64,000 bases of DNA from Aquincola tertiaricarbonis (GTDB lineage: Bacteria > Pseudomonadota > Gammaproteobacteria > Burkholderiales > Burkholderiaceae_C): positions 212,446-276,445 of the forward strand of contig NZ_JZUE01000008.1 of NCBI RefSeq assembly GCF_000969605.1. The letters are read 5' to 3'. The translations under genes and the position numbers were made by a program. The notes below the pieces were generated by a model. That model ran no database searches. It had not been told where the DNA came from and saw only the letters and a program-made list of their open reading frames with translations. This document shows, piece by piece, positions 42,333 to 51,054 of the stretch; within the stretch, counting starts at the first letter, position 1; each line of letters starts with the position of its first letter.

Positions 42333-42752
42333 TCAGCGGGCTTCGGGTTCGCTCACGAAGCCGATCTTTCCGAGGCCGGCGCGCGAGGCATCGGCCAGCG
42401 TCTCGGCCACGTTGCGGTAGGCCACGTTCTGGTCGGCGCGCAGCTGGATCTCGGGCTGCGGCTGCTTCTGGCCTTCGGCCACGAAGCGCTGGGCCGCCGC
42501 TTCGCGCGTGACCGGCTCGCCGTTCCAGTAGCGGGTGCCGGCCGCGTCGATGGCGAACTCGATGCGCTCGGGCTTGGGCTGGTTGTCCTGCGCATCGACC
42601 TTGGGCAGGTCGAGCTTGACGGCCTGGGTGAGCAGCGGCGCGGTGACGATGAAGATCACCAGCAGCACCAGCATCACGTCGATCAGCGGCACCATGTTGA
42701 TCTCGGCCACCGGCGCGTTGCTGCGCTTGGCGTCGAAGGAAGCGAAGGCCAT
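42333..42752 (-). CDS. exbD: ExbD biopolymer transporter
   Basis: A 139-residue inner-membrane protein with a single N-terminal span (about 19-40). The conserved NMVPLIDVMLVLLVIFIV segment carries the essential aspartate of the proton channel (Asp25). The rest is periplasmic and interacts with TonB. With ExbB it harvests the proton motive force to energise the receptor. Fourth position in the operon would be exbB; here the order is tonB, exbB, exbD, receptor. Confidence 0.93.
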   Translation of the reverse strand: MAFASFDAKRSNAPVAEINMVPLIDVMLVLLVIFIVTAPLLTQAVKLDLPKVDAQDNQPKPERIEFAIDAAGTRYWNGEPVTREAAAQRFVAEGQKQPQPEIQLRADQNVAYRNVAETLADASRAGLGKIGFVSEPEAR

Positions 42753-42777
42753 GGTCGGTTACTCCTGCGGTGGCCGG

Positions 42778-43539
42778 TCAGGCAGCCGAGGCCGCCGGCT
42801 TCAGCGGGCGCACGCTGGCGCTGCTGGCCTGCTGCGCACCGGCGCCCGGGGCTTCGCCCAGCGTGAGGAAGCTGTGCAACTCGTAGGCGAAGGCGTCCAG
42901 CCGCGCGGTGAGCACGCGGTTGCTGCGGGTGAAGGCGTTGTAGGCCATCACTGCCGGGATGGCCACGGCCAGGCCGATGCCGGTCATGATCAACGCCTCG
43001 CCCACCGGGCCGGCCACCTTGTCCAGCGTGCCGGAGCCGCTCATGCCGATGGCCACCAGCGCGTGATACACGCCCCACACGGTGCCGAACAGGCCGACGA
43101 ACGGCGCGGTGGCGCCCACCGTGGCCAGCGTGGTCAGGCCGCTTTCCAGCCGGGTGGTTTCCTCGTCCAGCACTTTCTTGATGGTGCGGGTGATGAAGTC
43201 GTTGGCGCTGCCGGCTTCGGCCAGTCGCGCGGCGCCGTGCTTGGCATGGTGGGCCTGCGCATGCATCGAATGCGCGGTGAGGTGCGAGAACGGATCACGC
43301 GCGCCGTGGGTGGCGATCTCGTGCTGCACCGCATCCAGCGAACGGGCGTTCCAGAAGAAGTCGAGGAAGGCCGTGCTGCGGCGGTTGCGCACGAGGGCGG
43401 TGAAACCCTTGAGCGCGATCAGCGCCCACGAGACGACCGACATCACGATCAGGATGCCGAGCAGCGTCTTGCCGACCACGTCGCTCTGCGCGATGAAGTG
43501 GCCGAAGCCGAGGGTGTTGGTGGGTTCCATCGAAGTCAT
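42778..43539 (-). CDS. exbB: ExbB-type proton channel protein
   Basis: A 253-residue MotA/TolQ/ExbB family protein with three membrane spans, at about 20-45, 130-155 and 180-200. The family loop TLATVGATAPFVGLFGTVWG and GPVGEALIMTGIGLAVAIPAV are recognisable. It forms the proton channel with ExbD. The start at 43539 overlaps the stop codon of tonB by one base (TGATG), so expression is coupled; an ATG nine bases later is also possible. A short Ala/Ser-rich C-terminal tail follows. Confidence 0.92.
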   Translation of the reverse strand: MTSMEPTNTLGFGHFIAQSDVVGKTLLGILIVMSVVSWALIALKGFTALVRNRRSTAFLDFFWNARSLDAVQHEIATHGARDPFSHLTAHSMHAQAHHAKHGAARLAEAGSANDFITRTIKKVLDEETTRLESGLTTLATVGATAPFVGLFGTVWGVYHALVAIGMSGSGTLDKVAGPVGEALIMTGIGLAVAIPAVMAYNAFTRSNRVLTARLDAFAYELHSFLTLGEAPGAGAQQASSASVRPLKPAASAA

Positions 43540-44285
43540 CACTCCAGTTCGTAGATAAACGAGGCCGTGCTTTCGCACACCACGGCCACGCCGTTTTCAG
43601 TGCAGGGCTCGAAGCGCGCCTGGCCCATGGCCGAGGTGGCGTTGGCGTCCAGCCGCGGGTGGCCCGACGAGCGGATCACCGCCCACTGCGTGGGCATGCC
43701 GCGGGTGTCCACCACGACGCGCAGCACCACGGTGCCGGACTCGCCCATGCGCCGCGAGGCCAACGGCACTTCGGTCCTGGGCGCCACGCGGTACTTCAGC
43801 GCGCTGGCCGGCACCACCTTGGGCCCCACCGGGGCCGGTGCGGGCGCGGGCGGCGCCGGCGGTGCGGGTGGCGTGAACACTTCCTGCTGCACCGGCGGTT
43901 CGGGTGGGGGAGGCGGCACGGTGTAGGCCGGCGCGGGCGCTGGCGACGGTGCGGCGGCGATCACCGGTGCCGGCTTGGGCGGCGTGGGCGTGCGGGGCCG
44001 GGGCGGAGGAGGCGGTGGTGGCGGGGTGGGCACCGGGGCCGGCGGGGCCACGATGTCCACCACGATGGGCGCCACCTCGGCCACGGCCTGGCGCACCGCA
44101 TCCACCTGCAGCAGGGCCCACAGCGCGGCCACATGAGCGGCGACGATGCCGGCGGTGAGGGCGGTGCGCGCGGCGGCGGGCAATTCGTCCCGGCTGGAGG
44201 GCGGGCGCACCGAGCGGGTGGGCACCGATGGCGGCGCTTCCGCAGCCGCGGGCGCGGCGGGAGCGGTCAATCGGGCGGAGTTCAT
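43539..44285 (-). CDS. tonB: Energy transducer TonB
   Basis: A 248-residue TonB. The N-terminal region (1-35) is Pro/Ser-rich and cytoplasmic, the membrane span is at about 40-60, and a long Pro-rich rod with PPPPPPPRPRTPTPPKP follows. The C-terminal domain (about 165-248) has the usual SGTVVLRVVVDTRGMPTQWAVIRSSGHPRLD fold, which contacts receptor TonB boxes. First gene of the iron operon, with a Fur-box-like element about 50 bases upstream. Confidence 0.92.
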   Translation of the reverse strand: MNSARLTAPAAPAAAEAPPSVPTRSVRPPSSRDELPAAARTALTAGIVAAHVAALWALLQVDAVRQAVAEVAPIVVDIVAPPAPVPTPPPPPPPPRPRTPTPPKPAPVIAAAPSPAPAPAYTVPPPPPEPPVQQEVFTPPAPPAPPAPAPAPVGPKVVPASALKYRVAPRTEVPLASRRMGESGTVVLRVVVDTRGMPTQWAVIRSSGHPRLDANATSAMGQARFEPCTENGVAVVCESTASFIYELE

Positions 44286-44334
44286 GAGGCTGGGTGGGAA
44301 CGACTGCTGCTCAAAGTAAATTTATCGTAACACG

Positions 44335-44353
44335 AATGAGAACGGTTCTTATT
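44335..44353 (-). promoter_or_regulatory. Fur-box-like operator of the tonB operon
   Basis: AATGAGAAC-G-GTTCTTATT, a 19-base inverted repeat with 8 of 9 arm positions matching. It is typical of bacterial Fur boxes built from AATGAGAAT/ATTCTCATT units. It lies 50 bases before the tonB start in a clearly AT-richer segment and would place the operon under iron repression. Confidence 0.75.
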
Positions 44354-44424
44354 GAGTCCGACATGTCGGCCCGGGTCTGTCTGATGGACACGACAGCCGG
44401 CCTGCGGCAGGTATGCTGCGCCGC

Positions 44425-44769
44425 ATGAAACTGATCGTTCGCTGGTTGCTGCTAGCCGCCGCCCTGTTGCTGGTGGCGTACCTCTACCCAGGCGTGGTGG
44501 TCAAGAGCTTCGGCTCGGCCATGATCGCAGCGCTGGTGCTGGGCCTGCTCAACACCATCGTGCGACCCGTGCTGGTGCTGCTGACGCTGCCCGTCACGCT
44601 GCTCACGCTGGGGCTGTTCCTGTTCGTCATCAACGCCGTGGTGTTCTGGATGGCCGCCGGCGTGCTGGACGGCTTCTATGTCACCGGCTTCGTGGCGGCG
44701 CTGGTGGGCTCGCTGATTTACAGCCTGGCCGGCATGGTGATCGACGTGGCGATGGAACGGATCTTCTAG
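44425..44769 (+). CDS. Small four-span membrane protein (phage holin family 4-like)
   Basis: A 114-residue hydrophobic protein with about four membrane spans. It fits the phage holin family 4 superfamily / YvlD-type proteins, annotated in many genomes as holin-like, though these are chromosomal membrane proteins of unknown role rather than phage lysis proteins. Conserved pieces are LNTIVRPVLVLLTLPVTLLTLGLFLFVIN and AGVLDGFYVTGF. The ATG at 44425 was preferred to one four codons earlier because it starts the first basic MKLIVRW segment. Divergent from tonB, and so beside the Fur box, but it has no iron-related feature. Confidence 0.8.
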   Translation: MKLIVRWLLLAAALLLVAYLYPGVVVKSFGSAMIAALVLGLLNTIVRPVLVLLTLPVTLLTLGLFLFVINAVVFWMAAGVLDGFYVTGFVAALVGSLIYSLAGMVIDVAMERIF

Positions 44770-44796
44770 CCGCGCCTTCGTCGCGCGGCGCGCTAC

Positions 44797-46365
44797 TCAG
44801 TCGCGCGGCGGCGGGCGGTTGGCGTCGGCGTAGAGCTGCCGGCGCAGCGCGTCGATCTGCCGCAGGCGGGCATCGATCACCGAGGCGTCAATGAAGTCGG
44901 TGCTGCCGGGCAGGCCGCTGCGCGCCATGCGCTGGCCGGCACGCAGCCGGTCGATGGCGCCGCTCAGGTCGCCCAGCGCGGCGCGTTCCTCGGCTTCCGC
45001 GCGCACGGCGCGCAGCCGCAGGCCCTGCTGCGTGTTGGCCTGCGCCAGCAGGCTCCAGGCGGTCGCGTCCTGCGGATGGTCGGCCACCCAGGTCTGCAGC
45101 ACGTCGGTGCTGCGCCGCAGGGCGTCGGTGCGGGCCAGGCCGGCGCCGCGGGCCGCGCCCAGTGCCGCCTGCGCACGCAGCAGCATCAGCGGGCGGGAGC
45201 CGTCGTCGATGGCTTCCACCGCCGCCAGCGCCCGGTCGGCGGCGCCGCTGTCCAGCCAGATCTGCGCCTGCAGCATGGCCATGGCGCGGCGCACCGGCGC
45301 CTCGTTGCCGGCCAGTGCGCGGGCGGCGTCCAGCGTGGCTTGGGCCCGCTGTGGCTCCCGCAGCTGGACCGATGCCAGCGCGGCGCCGTACAGCATGGCC
45401 ATGCGCTCGGCCGTCGGCAGGCTGCGGTCGCTCTCCCCGGACTGCGCCTGCACACGCCGCAGCGCACCCACGGTGGTGTCGCCCAGCACCCGCGCGCGGG
45501 CCTGCATCACCAGGTGCTCGGGCGTGGGCACGGCCGGCGCGGCGGTGGCGGAGGCCTGCGCGCGGGTGCGTGCCTCGCCGATGCGCTCGCTGGTCAGCGG
45601 GTGGCTGCGCAGGTAGGGATAGTTGCCGCTGTCGTTCAGGCGGGAGGCGTTTTCCAGCTTCTCGAACATCGCACCCATGCCCTGCGGCGAAAAGCCGGCC
45701 TCGGTCATCACGTTGAAGCCGACGCGGTCGGCCTCGCGTTCCATGTCGCGCGAGAAGTTCAGCTGGCCCTGCATCATCGCGGCCTGGCTGCCGACGATGG
45801 CGGCATTGATGCCGTCGCCGCTGTTGGCGCGGCTGGCGGCCATCACGCCGAGGATCATCGCGGCCATGCCCACCAGTGATTGGCGCGAGGAGCTGGCGAT
45901 GCTGCGCGCGATGTGCCGCTGGGTGACGTGGGACAGCTCATGGCCCAGCACCGAGGCCAGTTCGTCCTGCGTGCCGGCGGCGGCGATCAGGCCCAGGTGC
46001 ACGCCCACGTAGCCGCCGGGAAAGGCAAAGGCGTTGAAGCTGCGGTCGCGCACCAGGAAGGCTTCCCAGGCGAACACGCCGTCGGTGTCGGCGCCGATGT
46101 CGCCGCGGGCGCGGGCGGTGTTCACCAGGCGCGTCCAGGCCGTCTGCACGTAGTCCAGCAGCAGCGGGTCGTCGATGTAGTCGGGGTCGCGGCGCACCTG
46201 CCGCATGATCTCGTCGCCCAGCTTCTTCTCGGCGCCGACACCCACGTCTTCCGACACCGAATCGCCCAGCGAGGGCAGCCTTACCTGCGCCTGGGCGGGC
46301 GACCAGGCCGGGGGCAGGCAACTGAGCGCTGCGGCCAGCGCGAGGGACAGGGCGGACAGCTTCAC
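44797..46365 (-). CDS. BepA-like M48 metalloprotease
   Basis: A 522-residue periplasmic protein. A signal peptide covers 1-27. The zinc-metalloprotease domain (about 65-250) has the HExxH site HELSH at 142-146, with the third ligand in [11 protein letters not shown] (about 207). The C-terminal half contains TPR-like helical repeats (about 300-500), giving the BepA/YfgC architecture. BepA degrades stalled LptD and BAM substrates in outer-membrane assembly. A GTG start at 46365 begins the hydrophobic [13 protein letters not shown] segment; longer in-frame frames have no signal sequence. Divergent from moaC, with 41 bases between. Confidence 0.9.
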   Translation of the reverse strand: MKLSALSLALAAALSCLPPAWSPAQAQVRLPSLGDSVSEDVGVGAEKKLGDEIMRQVRRDPDYIDDPLLLDYVQTAWTRLVNTARARGDIGADTDGVFAWEAFLVRDRSFNAFAFPGGYVGVHLGLIAAAGTQDELASVLGHELSHVTQRHIARSIASSSRQSLVGMAAMILGVMAASRANSGDGINAAIVGSQAAMMQGQLNFSRDMEREADRVGFNVMTEAGFSPQGMGAMFEKLENASRLNDSGNYPYLRSHPLTSERIGEARTRAQASATAAPAVPTPEHLVMQARARVLGDTTVGALRRVQAQSGESDRSLPTAERMAMLYGAALASVQLREPQRAQATLDAARALAGNEAPVRRAMAMLQAQIWLDSGAADRALAAVEAIDDGSRPLMLLRAQAALGAARGAGLARTDALRRSTDVLQTWVADHPQDATAWSLLAQANTQQGLRLRAVRAEAEERAALGDLSGAIDRLRAGQRMARSGLPGSTDFIDASVIDARLRQIDALRRQLYADANRPPPRD

Positions 46366-46406
46366 GTCGCTATGATGACACCGACCCTTTGCTGCGACGT
46401 TTCGCA

Positions 46407-46913
46407 ATGCCCTCACCCGCTGATTCCCCCGCGCTGACCCACTTCGATGCCCAGGGCCAGGCCCACATGGTGGACGTCGGCGGCAAGCAGCCCACGCATC
46501 GCATCGCGCGCGCCACCGGCCTCATCCGCATGCAGCCGGCCACCTTCGCGCTGCTGTCCGGCGGCACCGCCAAGAAGGGCGATGTCATCGGCGTCGCGCG
46601 CATCGCCGCCATCCAGGGCGCCAAGCGCACCGCCGACCTGGTGCCCTTGTGCCATCCGCTGCCCATCACCCGCGTCGCGGTGGAGTTCGAGGCCGACGCC
46701 GCCAGCAGCAGCGTGCGCTGCACCGCGCAGGTGGAAACGCATGGCCGCACCGGCGTGGAGATGGAAGCGCTGACGGCGGTGCAGGTGGGCCTGCTCACCG
46801 TGTACGACATGCTCAAGGCCGCGGACCGCGGCATGGTGATCGACGGCGTGCGCGTGCTGGAGAAGCACGGCGGCCAGTCCGGCGATTGGGTGGCGCCCGA
46901 GAGCGCTACCTGA
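46407..46913 (+). CDS. moaC: Cyclic pyranopterin monophosphate synthase
   Basis: A 168-residue MoaC, which converts the MoaA product to cyclic pyranopterin monophosphate in molybdenum cofactor synthesis. Conserved elements are MVDVGGK (about 20), KKGDV, LCHPLPI (about 75-82) and [20 protein letters not shown] (about 118-137), which includes the catalytic loop. The size is standard. Its end overlaps the end of the convergent pglL-like gene by 8 bases. The cofactor could serve the molybdenum hydroxylase suggested by coxE/coxG at the start of the window, but this is speculation. Confidence 0.95.
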   Translation: MPSPADSPALTHFDAQGQAHMVDVGGKQPTHRIARATGLIRMQPATFALLSGGTAKKGDVIGVARIAAIQGAKRTADLVPLCHPLPITRVAVEFEADAASSSVRCTAQVETHGRTGVEMEALTAVQVGLLTVYDMLKAADRGMVIDGVRVLEKHGGQSGDWVAPESAT

Positions 46914-48633
46914 AGTCGCGCCAGTCCATCGGCTGCGAGGCCGGTGTGCACTGGAACGGCCGCGGGCTGCGCGAGGCGTCGTCGCACTCGGCGAAGAATT
47001 CCGCGGCATTCGGATTGCGGAACTCCCGCAGCCGGTCTGCCAGGTGGCGGGCGCGCTCCAGGTCGCCCTGCTCGGCATAAGCACGGGCCCACGCGATCAT
47101 CAGCCGGGTGTCCAGCAGGTTGTGCGCGGCGCGCTTGAGCGCGGGCATCGCCGTGCCGGGGCGGTCGGTGGTGGTGGCCGCGGCATAGTCGGCCTGGTGG
47201 CCGAAGAGCCAGGCGCCCTGACCTTCCGCGATGCGCTGCGACAGCGGCGTGGCGTTGGCCGGCGGTGCGTAGATCACCACCACGCGGCGGTAATCGGCGA
47301 TCGCGGCCAGGCCGACCACCACCATCAGCAGGCCGGCGGCGCGCAGCAGCAGCGTGGCCGGCGCGGGCCCGGTGCCGCGGTCGTCGCTTCGGTCGCGCAG
47401 GGCGGCAGCAGGCCCGGCGCCCAGGCACACACCCCAGGCCCAGGCGGTGGGCAGCAGGAAGTAGAGGTACCACAGCGGGTACTCCAACTGGCTGTGCAGC
47501 GCCATCATCAACACCATCATGAAGGCGGCGCGCACGGCGGTGCCTTCGGTGCCGGGCACCTGGCGGCTGCGCTGCCAGGCCAGGTACAGGGCCCAGGCGA
47601 GCAGCGCCAGCACCACCGCCGCCAGGGGCAGGCCCAGTTCAACCGCCAGCTGCAGCGGCAGGTTGTGCGTGTGGTCGAAGAAGGCCACGGGGCGCTGCGG
47701 GAAGGGCGTCAACGTCCAGGCGAAGTTGAACTCGCCCCAACCCACGCCCGTCCACGGGTGCATGCGGATGAGCGAGAGCGTGTCGCGCCAGATGCCGAAG
47801 CGGCTGCTGGAGATGTCGCCGCCAGCGGCCATGTGCAGCGCGGCGCCAAAGGTGCCGGCCGTCTGCCCGGCCCAGAAGGTCATCAGCGCCCAGCTGGCGG
47901 CGAAGAGCAGCGGCACCGACAGCAGCAGCCCGCGCGCCGGCCGCTGCAGCCGCCGGTCCAGCAGTCCCCACAGCGTGAGCACCGCCATGCCCACCAGCCC
48001 CGTGCGCGATCCCGACAGGGTGATGCCGAAGACCATCAAGGCCATCAACACCACCGCGGCCACCCGCGGCAGTCGCCGCGCATCGAGCAAAGGCACCACC
48101 GCGATGGCCGACCACAGCAGCAGGCTGCTGAGGTGATTCGGCTGCCTAAGATTGCCCACCGCCCGGCCCAGCAGCCCGCTGCGCGCGATGAAGTCGCCAT
48201 CGGCCAGTTGGGGGAAGAAGACCTGGACGATGGCGATGGCGGCGCTGAGGGTGCCGGCGAGGAGCCAGGCGGGGAAGAAGGCGGGCAGCGCTGCCAGGGA
48301 GCCAAAGCCGCCGACCACCATGAATCCGGCACCCAGCAAACCAAGTCCGCCTGCCACCGCAAGCGAAGGCGGCAGGGTGCCCCAAAGTCCCGATCCAAAG
48401 GCTGCGAACAGGAGCACCAGCAACGCAGCGACAAGCGCTGCTGCGCTGCGACCCGAGCGCCGGGCCGGGCGAACCGTAGGGAATGAGGGGGCAATGCAGA
48501 CGAACAAGCCCCATGCGACAACCGCCAATGCCTGGTTGAAGAAGGTCGAAGAAGGGGGCTGGTTGAAAGCCAGCAGGGAGGGCACGGTGGCGGCCATGGC
48601 GGCAACCACCGCGCCGCGCAGAGCTAAGGTCAT
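46906..48633 (-). CDS. PglL-type O-oligosaccharyltransferase (first copy)
   Basis: A 575-residue multi-span membrane protein of the Wzy/PglL ligase family. A dozen hydrophobic segments (about 5-440) are followed by a hydrophilic periplasmic domain of about 130 residues. The Wzy_C region includes [12 protein letters not shown], and the key histidine loop is [17 protein letters not shown]. PglL/PilO-type ligases transfer lipid-linked glycans to Ser residues of pilin and other periplasmic proteins. The ATG at 48633 was chosen over a TTG two codons earlier. It stands in tandem with a second family member and near pilA. Which glycan it uses is unknown. Confidence 0.85.
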   Translation of the reverse strand: MTLALRGAVVAAMAATVPSLLAFNQPPSSTFFNQALAVVAWGLFVCIAPSFPTVRPARRSGRSAAALVAALLVLLFAAFGSGLWGTLPPSLAVAGGLGLLGAGFMVVGGFGSLAALPAFFPAWLLAGTLSAAIAIVQVFFPQLADGDFIARSGLLGRAVGNLRQPNHLSSLLLWSAIAVVPLLDARRLPRVAAVVLMALMVFGITLSGSRTGLVGMAVLTLWGLLDRRLQRPARGLLLSVPLLFAASWALMTFWAGQTAGTFGAALHMAAGGDISSSRFGIWRDTLSLIRMHPWTGVGWGEFNFAWTLTPFPQRPVAFFDHTHNLPLQLAVELGLPLAAVVLALLAWALYLAWQRSRQVPGTEGTAVRAAFMMVLMMALHSQLEYPLWYLYFLLPTAWAWGVCLGAGPAAALRDRSDDRGTGPAPATLLLRAAGLLMVVVGLAAIADYRRVVVIYAPPANATPLSQRIAEGQGAWLFGHQADYAAATTTDRPGTAMPALKRAAHNLLDTRLMIAWARAYAEQGDLERARHLADRLREFRNPNAAEFFAECDDASRSPRPFQCTPASQPMDWRDFR

Positions 48634-48719
48634 CGGCAATTCTGCGGCTTGATGTGAGCGTCGGTCGTGCGAGCGGCAAGGTCACTGTCGGGCAGTGATC
48701 GGACACTGCATTCTGTCAG

Positions 48720-50453
48720 TCACCGCAGGCGGTCACGCTCACAGACAGGAAATGCGTAAGCGGATCCGAGCGCTAGTTCATCTGTCTTGCGGCGCCAAAT
48801 CTTCATCGCGCTTTCGCAGACCTCCACCGGCTGCGTCTGTCGCATCCACAGCAGCGCTTGCTCGGCACCGCGCTGGTCGCCAACCGCCATGCGCGACAAC
48901 GCGTAACGCAGAACATTGCCCCAGGACGGGTAGCGCTCTGCGACGGTCCGCAGCAGTTGCAGCTCCTCCGCTGGCGTTGCCACGCCGGGCTGGATGCGAG
49001 CCGCCGCCACCAGCCCTCTCAGTTGGTCGAGGACGATCACGTCAGGCACCGGCTCCAGCGTTTGGTAGCCGGCAATGGCCGCAACTTGGAAGCGGTGGTC
49101 TTGCCATGCCTGCTCAAGCAAGAGGTAGTCCCTGGCGGTTATGAACAAGCCAGTGCCCAAGACCAGGGCCAAGGCCCATGCCAGAACGCCAGCTTTCATC
49201 CCGATGACGAAAGGCCGACTCAGTGCACCGACAGCCAGCCCCAGCGGAACGAGAAACAACAGGTAGCCGTGTGGCAGCTCGAACATGGCGTGCACCGCCA
49301 TGGCCAGCACGCACAGCAACAGGCTCACCGGTACGTTCGATAATGCGGTTCGATAAGTGCGTACGACCCACAAGCCAGCCAGTCCCGCCGTGAGCACGGC
49401 GACCGGCAGCCCATTCCAGACCGCCAAGTCGAGAAAGAGGTTGTGGGCGTATTGAAGGGGCTCACCAGATGCCGGTTGCGATGCCGCATGCCCAGCCTGG
49501 GCAGCGGCCACCTGCTGCCAGCCCCATCCCCACCATGGCTTGTGCGCAATGGCTTCCCACATCGTGCGCCAATGCACCGTGCGAACGCCGCCGGTCAGGC
49601 GGCTCGCCACATCGGCTGTAGTGGCGAACAGGTGGGGGATGAGCACGAGCCATGCAACCCAGCACGCCGCCCACCATGCCAACGCAGCGGTCAACAGCAG
49701 TGCAGCGCGGCCGCGGCTGCTGAGAAAGGCCTGCGAGCGCGTGATGCCAACCACCCCGATGACCAGCAGCCCTACCAGCCCTGCGCGCGACTGGGTCATG
49801 GCAAGCGCGGCCAATAGGCAGGCGGCCGCTGCGATGGCAGCCAGTCTGTTTGCGCGGTTGCCGGGTACGGCGAGGCCAAGCAACGAGGCGAGCCCGCACA
49901 CGAGCAGCGTCGCAGCGTTGTTGGGTTGTCCTACATGGGCTGCCGGGCGTGCGACATCGGGAGGCGAGGCGATCCAGCCGGTGGCTTGGTCGAGGCCGAC
50001 AGCCTGTGCCAGCATGAGCAACGCTGAAACGAGCGCGGCTATCAGCAGGCTGCGAAGCACGACTTTGCCAGTGTCCAGTGTCCCAGCGCCAGGTCTATGA
50101 CCGCCCACCACGATGGCAAGCGCAAAAGCCACCAGATAGCCCGACGCGAGCCACGCGTCCCCCCTGAACACGATCAAGCCTGCAGCCCACTGCAGCAGCG
50201 GCAGCAAGCTCAATAAAGCGACGAACAGCGCAGGCCGCGGCAGCGAGTCGATGCGCGAGCGGCCGCAAGTTGCAGCCGCTAGCGCGAGCAGCGCGGCAGC
50301 CATTGCGGCTTCGCGCCATGCAGCTGTCCACAACCGGCCTTGCATCGCGAACAGCCACGGTAGAGCAAGCATGAGGCTCGCGATCCACTCGACCGGTTCA
50401 CGTCCGAGCTTGAACGAAAAAGGGGCCCCGCGGGGCCCCTTGGCAGCAATCAT
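48720..50453 (-). CDS. pglL: PglL-type O-oligosaccharyltransferase (second copy)
   Basis: A 577-residue paralogue of the preceding gene with the same layout: about 12 spans, WWGWGWQQVAAAQAG and the YAHNLFLDLAVWNGLP histidine loop, then a C-terminal hydrophilic tail. It immediately follows pilA (2 bases after the pilin stop codon), so it is the likely pilin-specific ligase. The start is ambiguous: the ATG at 50453 precedes the perfect terminator palindrome at 50420-50441, which would then lie inside the coding sequence; the next ATG (50372) would truncate the first membrane span. The base composition looks lower in GC than its neighbours. Confidence 0.8.
   Translation of the reverse strand: MIAAKGPRGAPFSFKLGREPVEWIASLMLALPWLFAMQGRLWTAAWREAAMAAALLALAAATCGRSRIDSLPRPALFVALLSLLPLLQWAAGLIVFRGDAWLASGYLVAFALAIVVGGHRPGAGTLDTGKVVLRSLLIAALVSALLMLAQAVGLDQATGWIASPPDVARPAAHVGQPNNAATLLVCGLASLLGLAVPGNRANRLAAIAAAACLLAALAMTQSRAGLVGLLVIGVVGITRSQAFLSSRGRAALLLTAALAWWAACWVAWLVLIPHLFATTADVASRLTGGVRTVHWRTMWEAIAHKPWWGWGWQQVAAAQAGHAASQPASGEPLQYAHNLFLDLAVWNGLPVAVLTAGLAGLWVVRTYRTALSNVPVSLLLCVLAMAVHAMFELPHGYLLFLVPLGLAVGALSRPFVIGMKAGVLAWALALVLGTGLFITARDYLLLEQAWQDHRFQVAAIAGYQTLEPVPDVIVLDQLRGLVAAARIQPGVATPAEELQLLRTVAERYPSWGNVLRYALSRMAVGDQRGAEQALLWMRQTQPVEVCESAMKIWRRKTDELALGSAYAFPVCERDRLR
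50417..50441 (-). terminator. pilA terminator, embedded in the start of pglL
   Basis: A 22-base perfect palindrome, AAGGGGCCCCG/CGGGGCCCCTT, followed leftward by five T residues. It is an ideal rho-independent terminator after pilA, yet it overlaps codons 5-12 of the downstream ligase if that gene begins at 50453. Partial read-through would set a high pilin-to-ligase ratio. Confidence 0.8.
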
Positions 50454-50455
50454 GC

Positions 50456-50866
50456 TTACTTGCAGCTTGCCGGGAGGTACTTGGCATCGATGGTGCCGGC
50501 AGTGCAAGCCCAGGTGAGCTGGCTACCCGACACAGTCGGCGTCAGCAGCAGTGTCTTGCCCGAGATCTTGGATTCCGCCGTCGAGGCGGTCACAGTCACC
50601 TTAGAGCCGTCCCAGCCGACGCTGGCCACGTACTTGGTAGCTTGACTTTCAGGGGTGAACGAAGTGGCGCCGGGCAGCGAACCGCTGACATTGAATGCCT
50701 CCGTGATGCCATTCTTCGCTGACGAGCCGGCCAGGATCAGTTCAGACGTCTTGGCCCGAACGGTGTAATCCTGATAAGCCGGCAGCGCCACGGCAGCCAG
50801 AATGCCGATGATCGCCACGACGATCATCAGTTCGATGAGGGTGAAACCTTGTTGAACACGCTTCAT
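50456..50866 (-). CDS. pilA: Type IV pilin PilA
   Basis: A 136-residue major type IVa pilin. The prepilin leader MKRVQQG is followed by [20 protein letters not shown], the hydrophobic alpha-helix, with Glu5 of the mature protein conserved. Cleavage and N-methylation by PilD would occur at Gly7/Phe8. The C-terminal disulfide loop is formed by WAC and PASCK cysteines (about 119 and 135). The start at 50866 is preceded by AAGGAG. A sigma-54-type promoter lies about 60-75 bases upstream, in line with PilS/PilR control of pilin genes. It is followed by a PglL-type ligase, so the pilin is probably glycosylated. Confidence 0.95.
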   Translation of the reverse strand: MKRVQQGFTLIELMIVVAIIGILAAVALPAYQDYTVRAKTSELILAGSSAKNGITEAFNVSGSLPGATSFTPESQATKYVASVGWDGSKVTVTASTAESKISGKTLLLTPTVSGSQLTWACTAGTIDAKYLPASCK

Positions 50867-50927
50867 GAAATTGCTCCTTCGGGGAAATGGGCGGGTGACT
50901 CGAGTGCTCGCTGTCGGGACGACTGTT

Positions 50928-50943
50928 TGCACCCTGCGTGCCC
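50928..50943 (-). promoter_or_regulatory. Sigma-54-type promoter of pilA
   Basis: Read leftward, GGGCACG-CAGG-GTGCA: the -24 box matches TGGCACG in 6/7, the -12 box matches TTGC in 3/4, and the GG-N10-GC spacing is exact. The predicted transcript begins about 50 bases before the pilA start. PilA in Pseudomonas and relatives is RpoN-dependent through PilR. Confidence 0.6.
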
Positions 50944-50994
50944 AGCCCGTTTGTGGCCCGTGCCGGGCTCCAAGCGTGCGGTTCCTCACATCGC

Positions 50995-51054
50995 CTGACG
51001 CTTCTTGTCACCCGTGCACGCCGCAAAGCGGCACGGGGTGACGCAAAACGTCAG
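50995..51054. repeat. Long interrupted inverted repeat downstream of the phosphodiesterase gene
   Basis: Outer arms CTGACG (50995-51000) and CGTCAG (51049-51054) enclose inner arms GTCACCCGTGC...CGC and GCGGCACGGGGTGAC around an AAA loop (51007-51042). The structure spans the end of the MBL-fold gene. There is no T-run, so it is either a weak terminator or a structure in the 3' end of the mRNA. Confidence 0.4.

Noticed and set aside
44425..44769. Holin-like gene as a prophage remnant
   Set aside because: The protein belongs to a chromosomal membrane family that carries the holin label; no lysin, integrase or structural phage gene is nearby.
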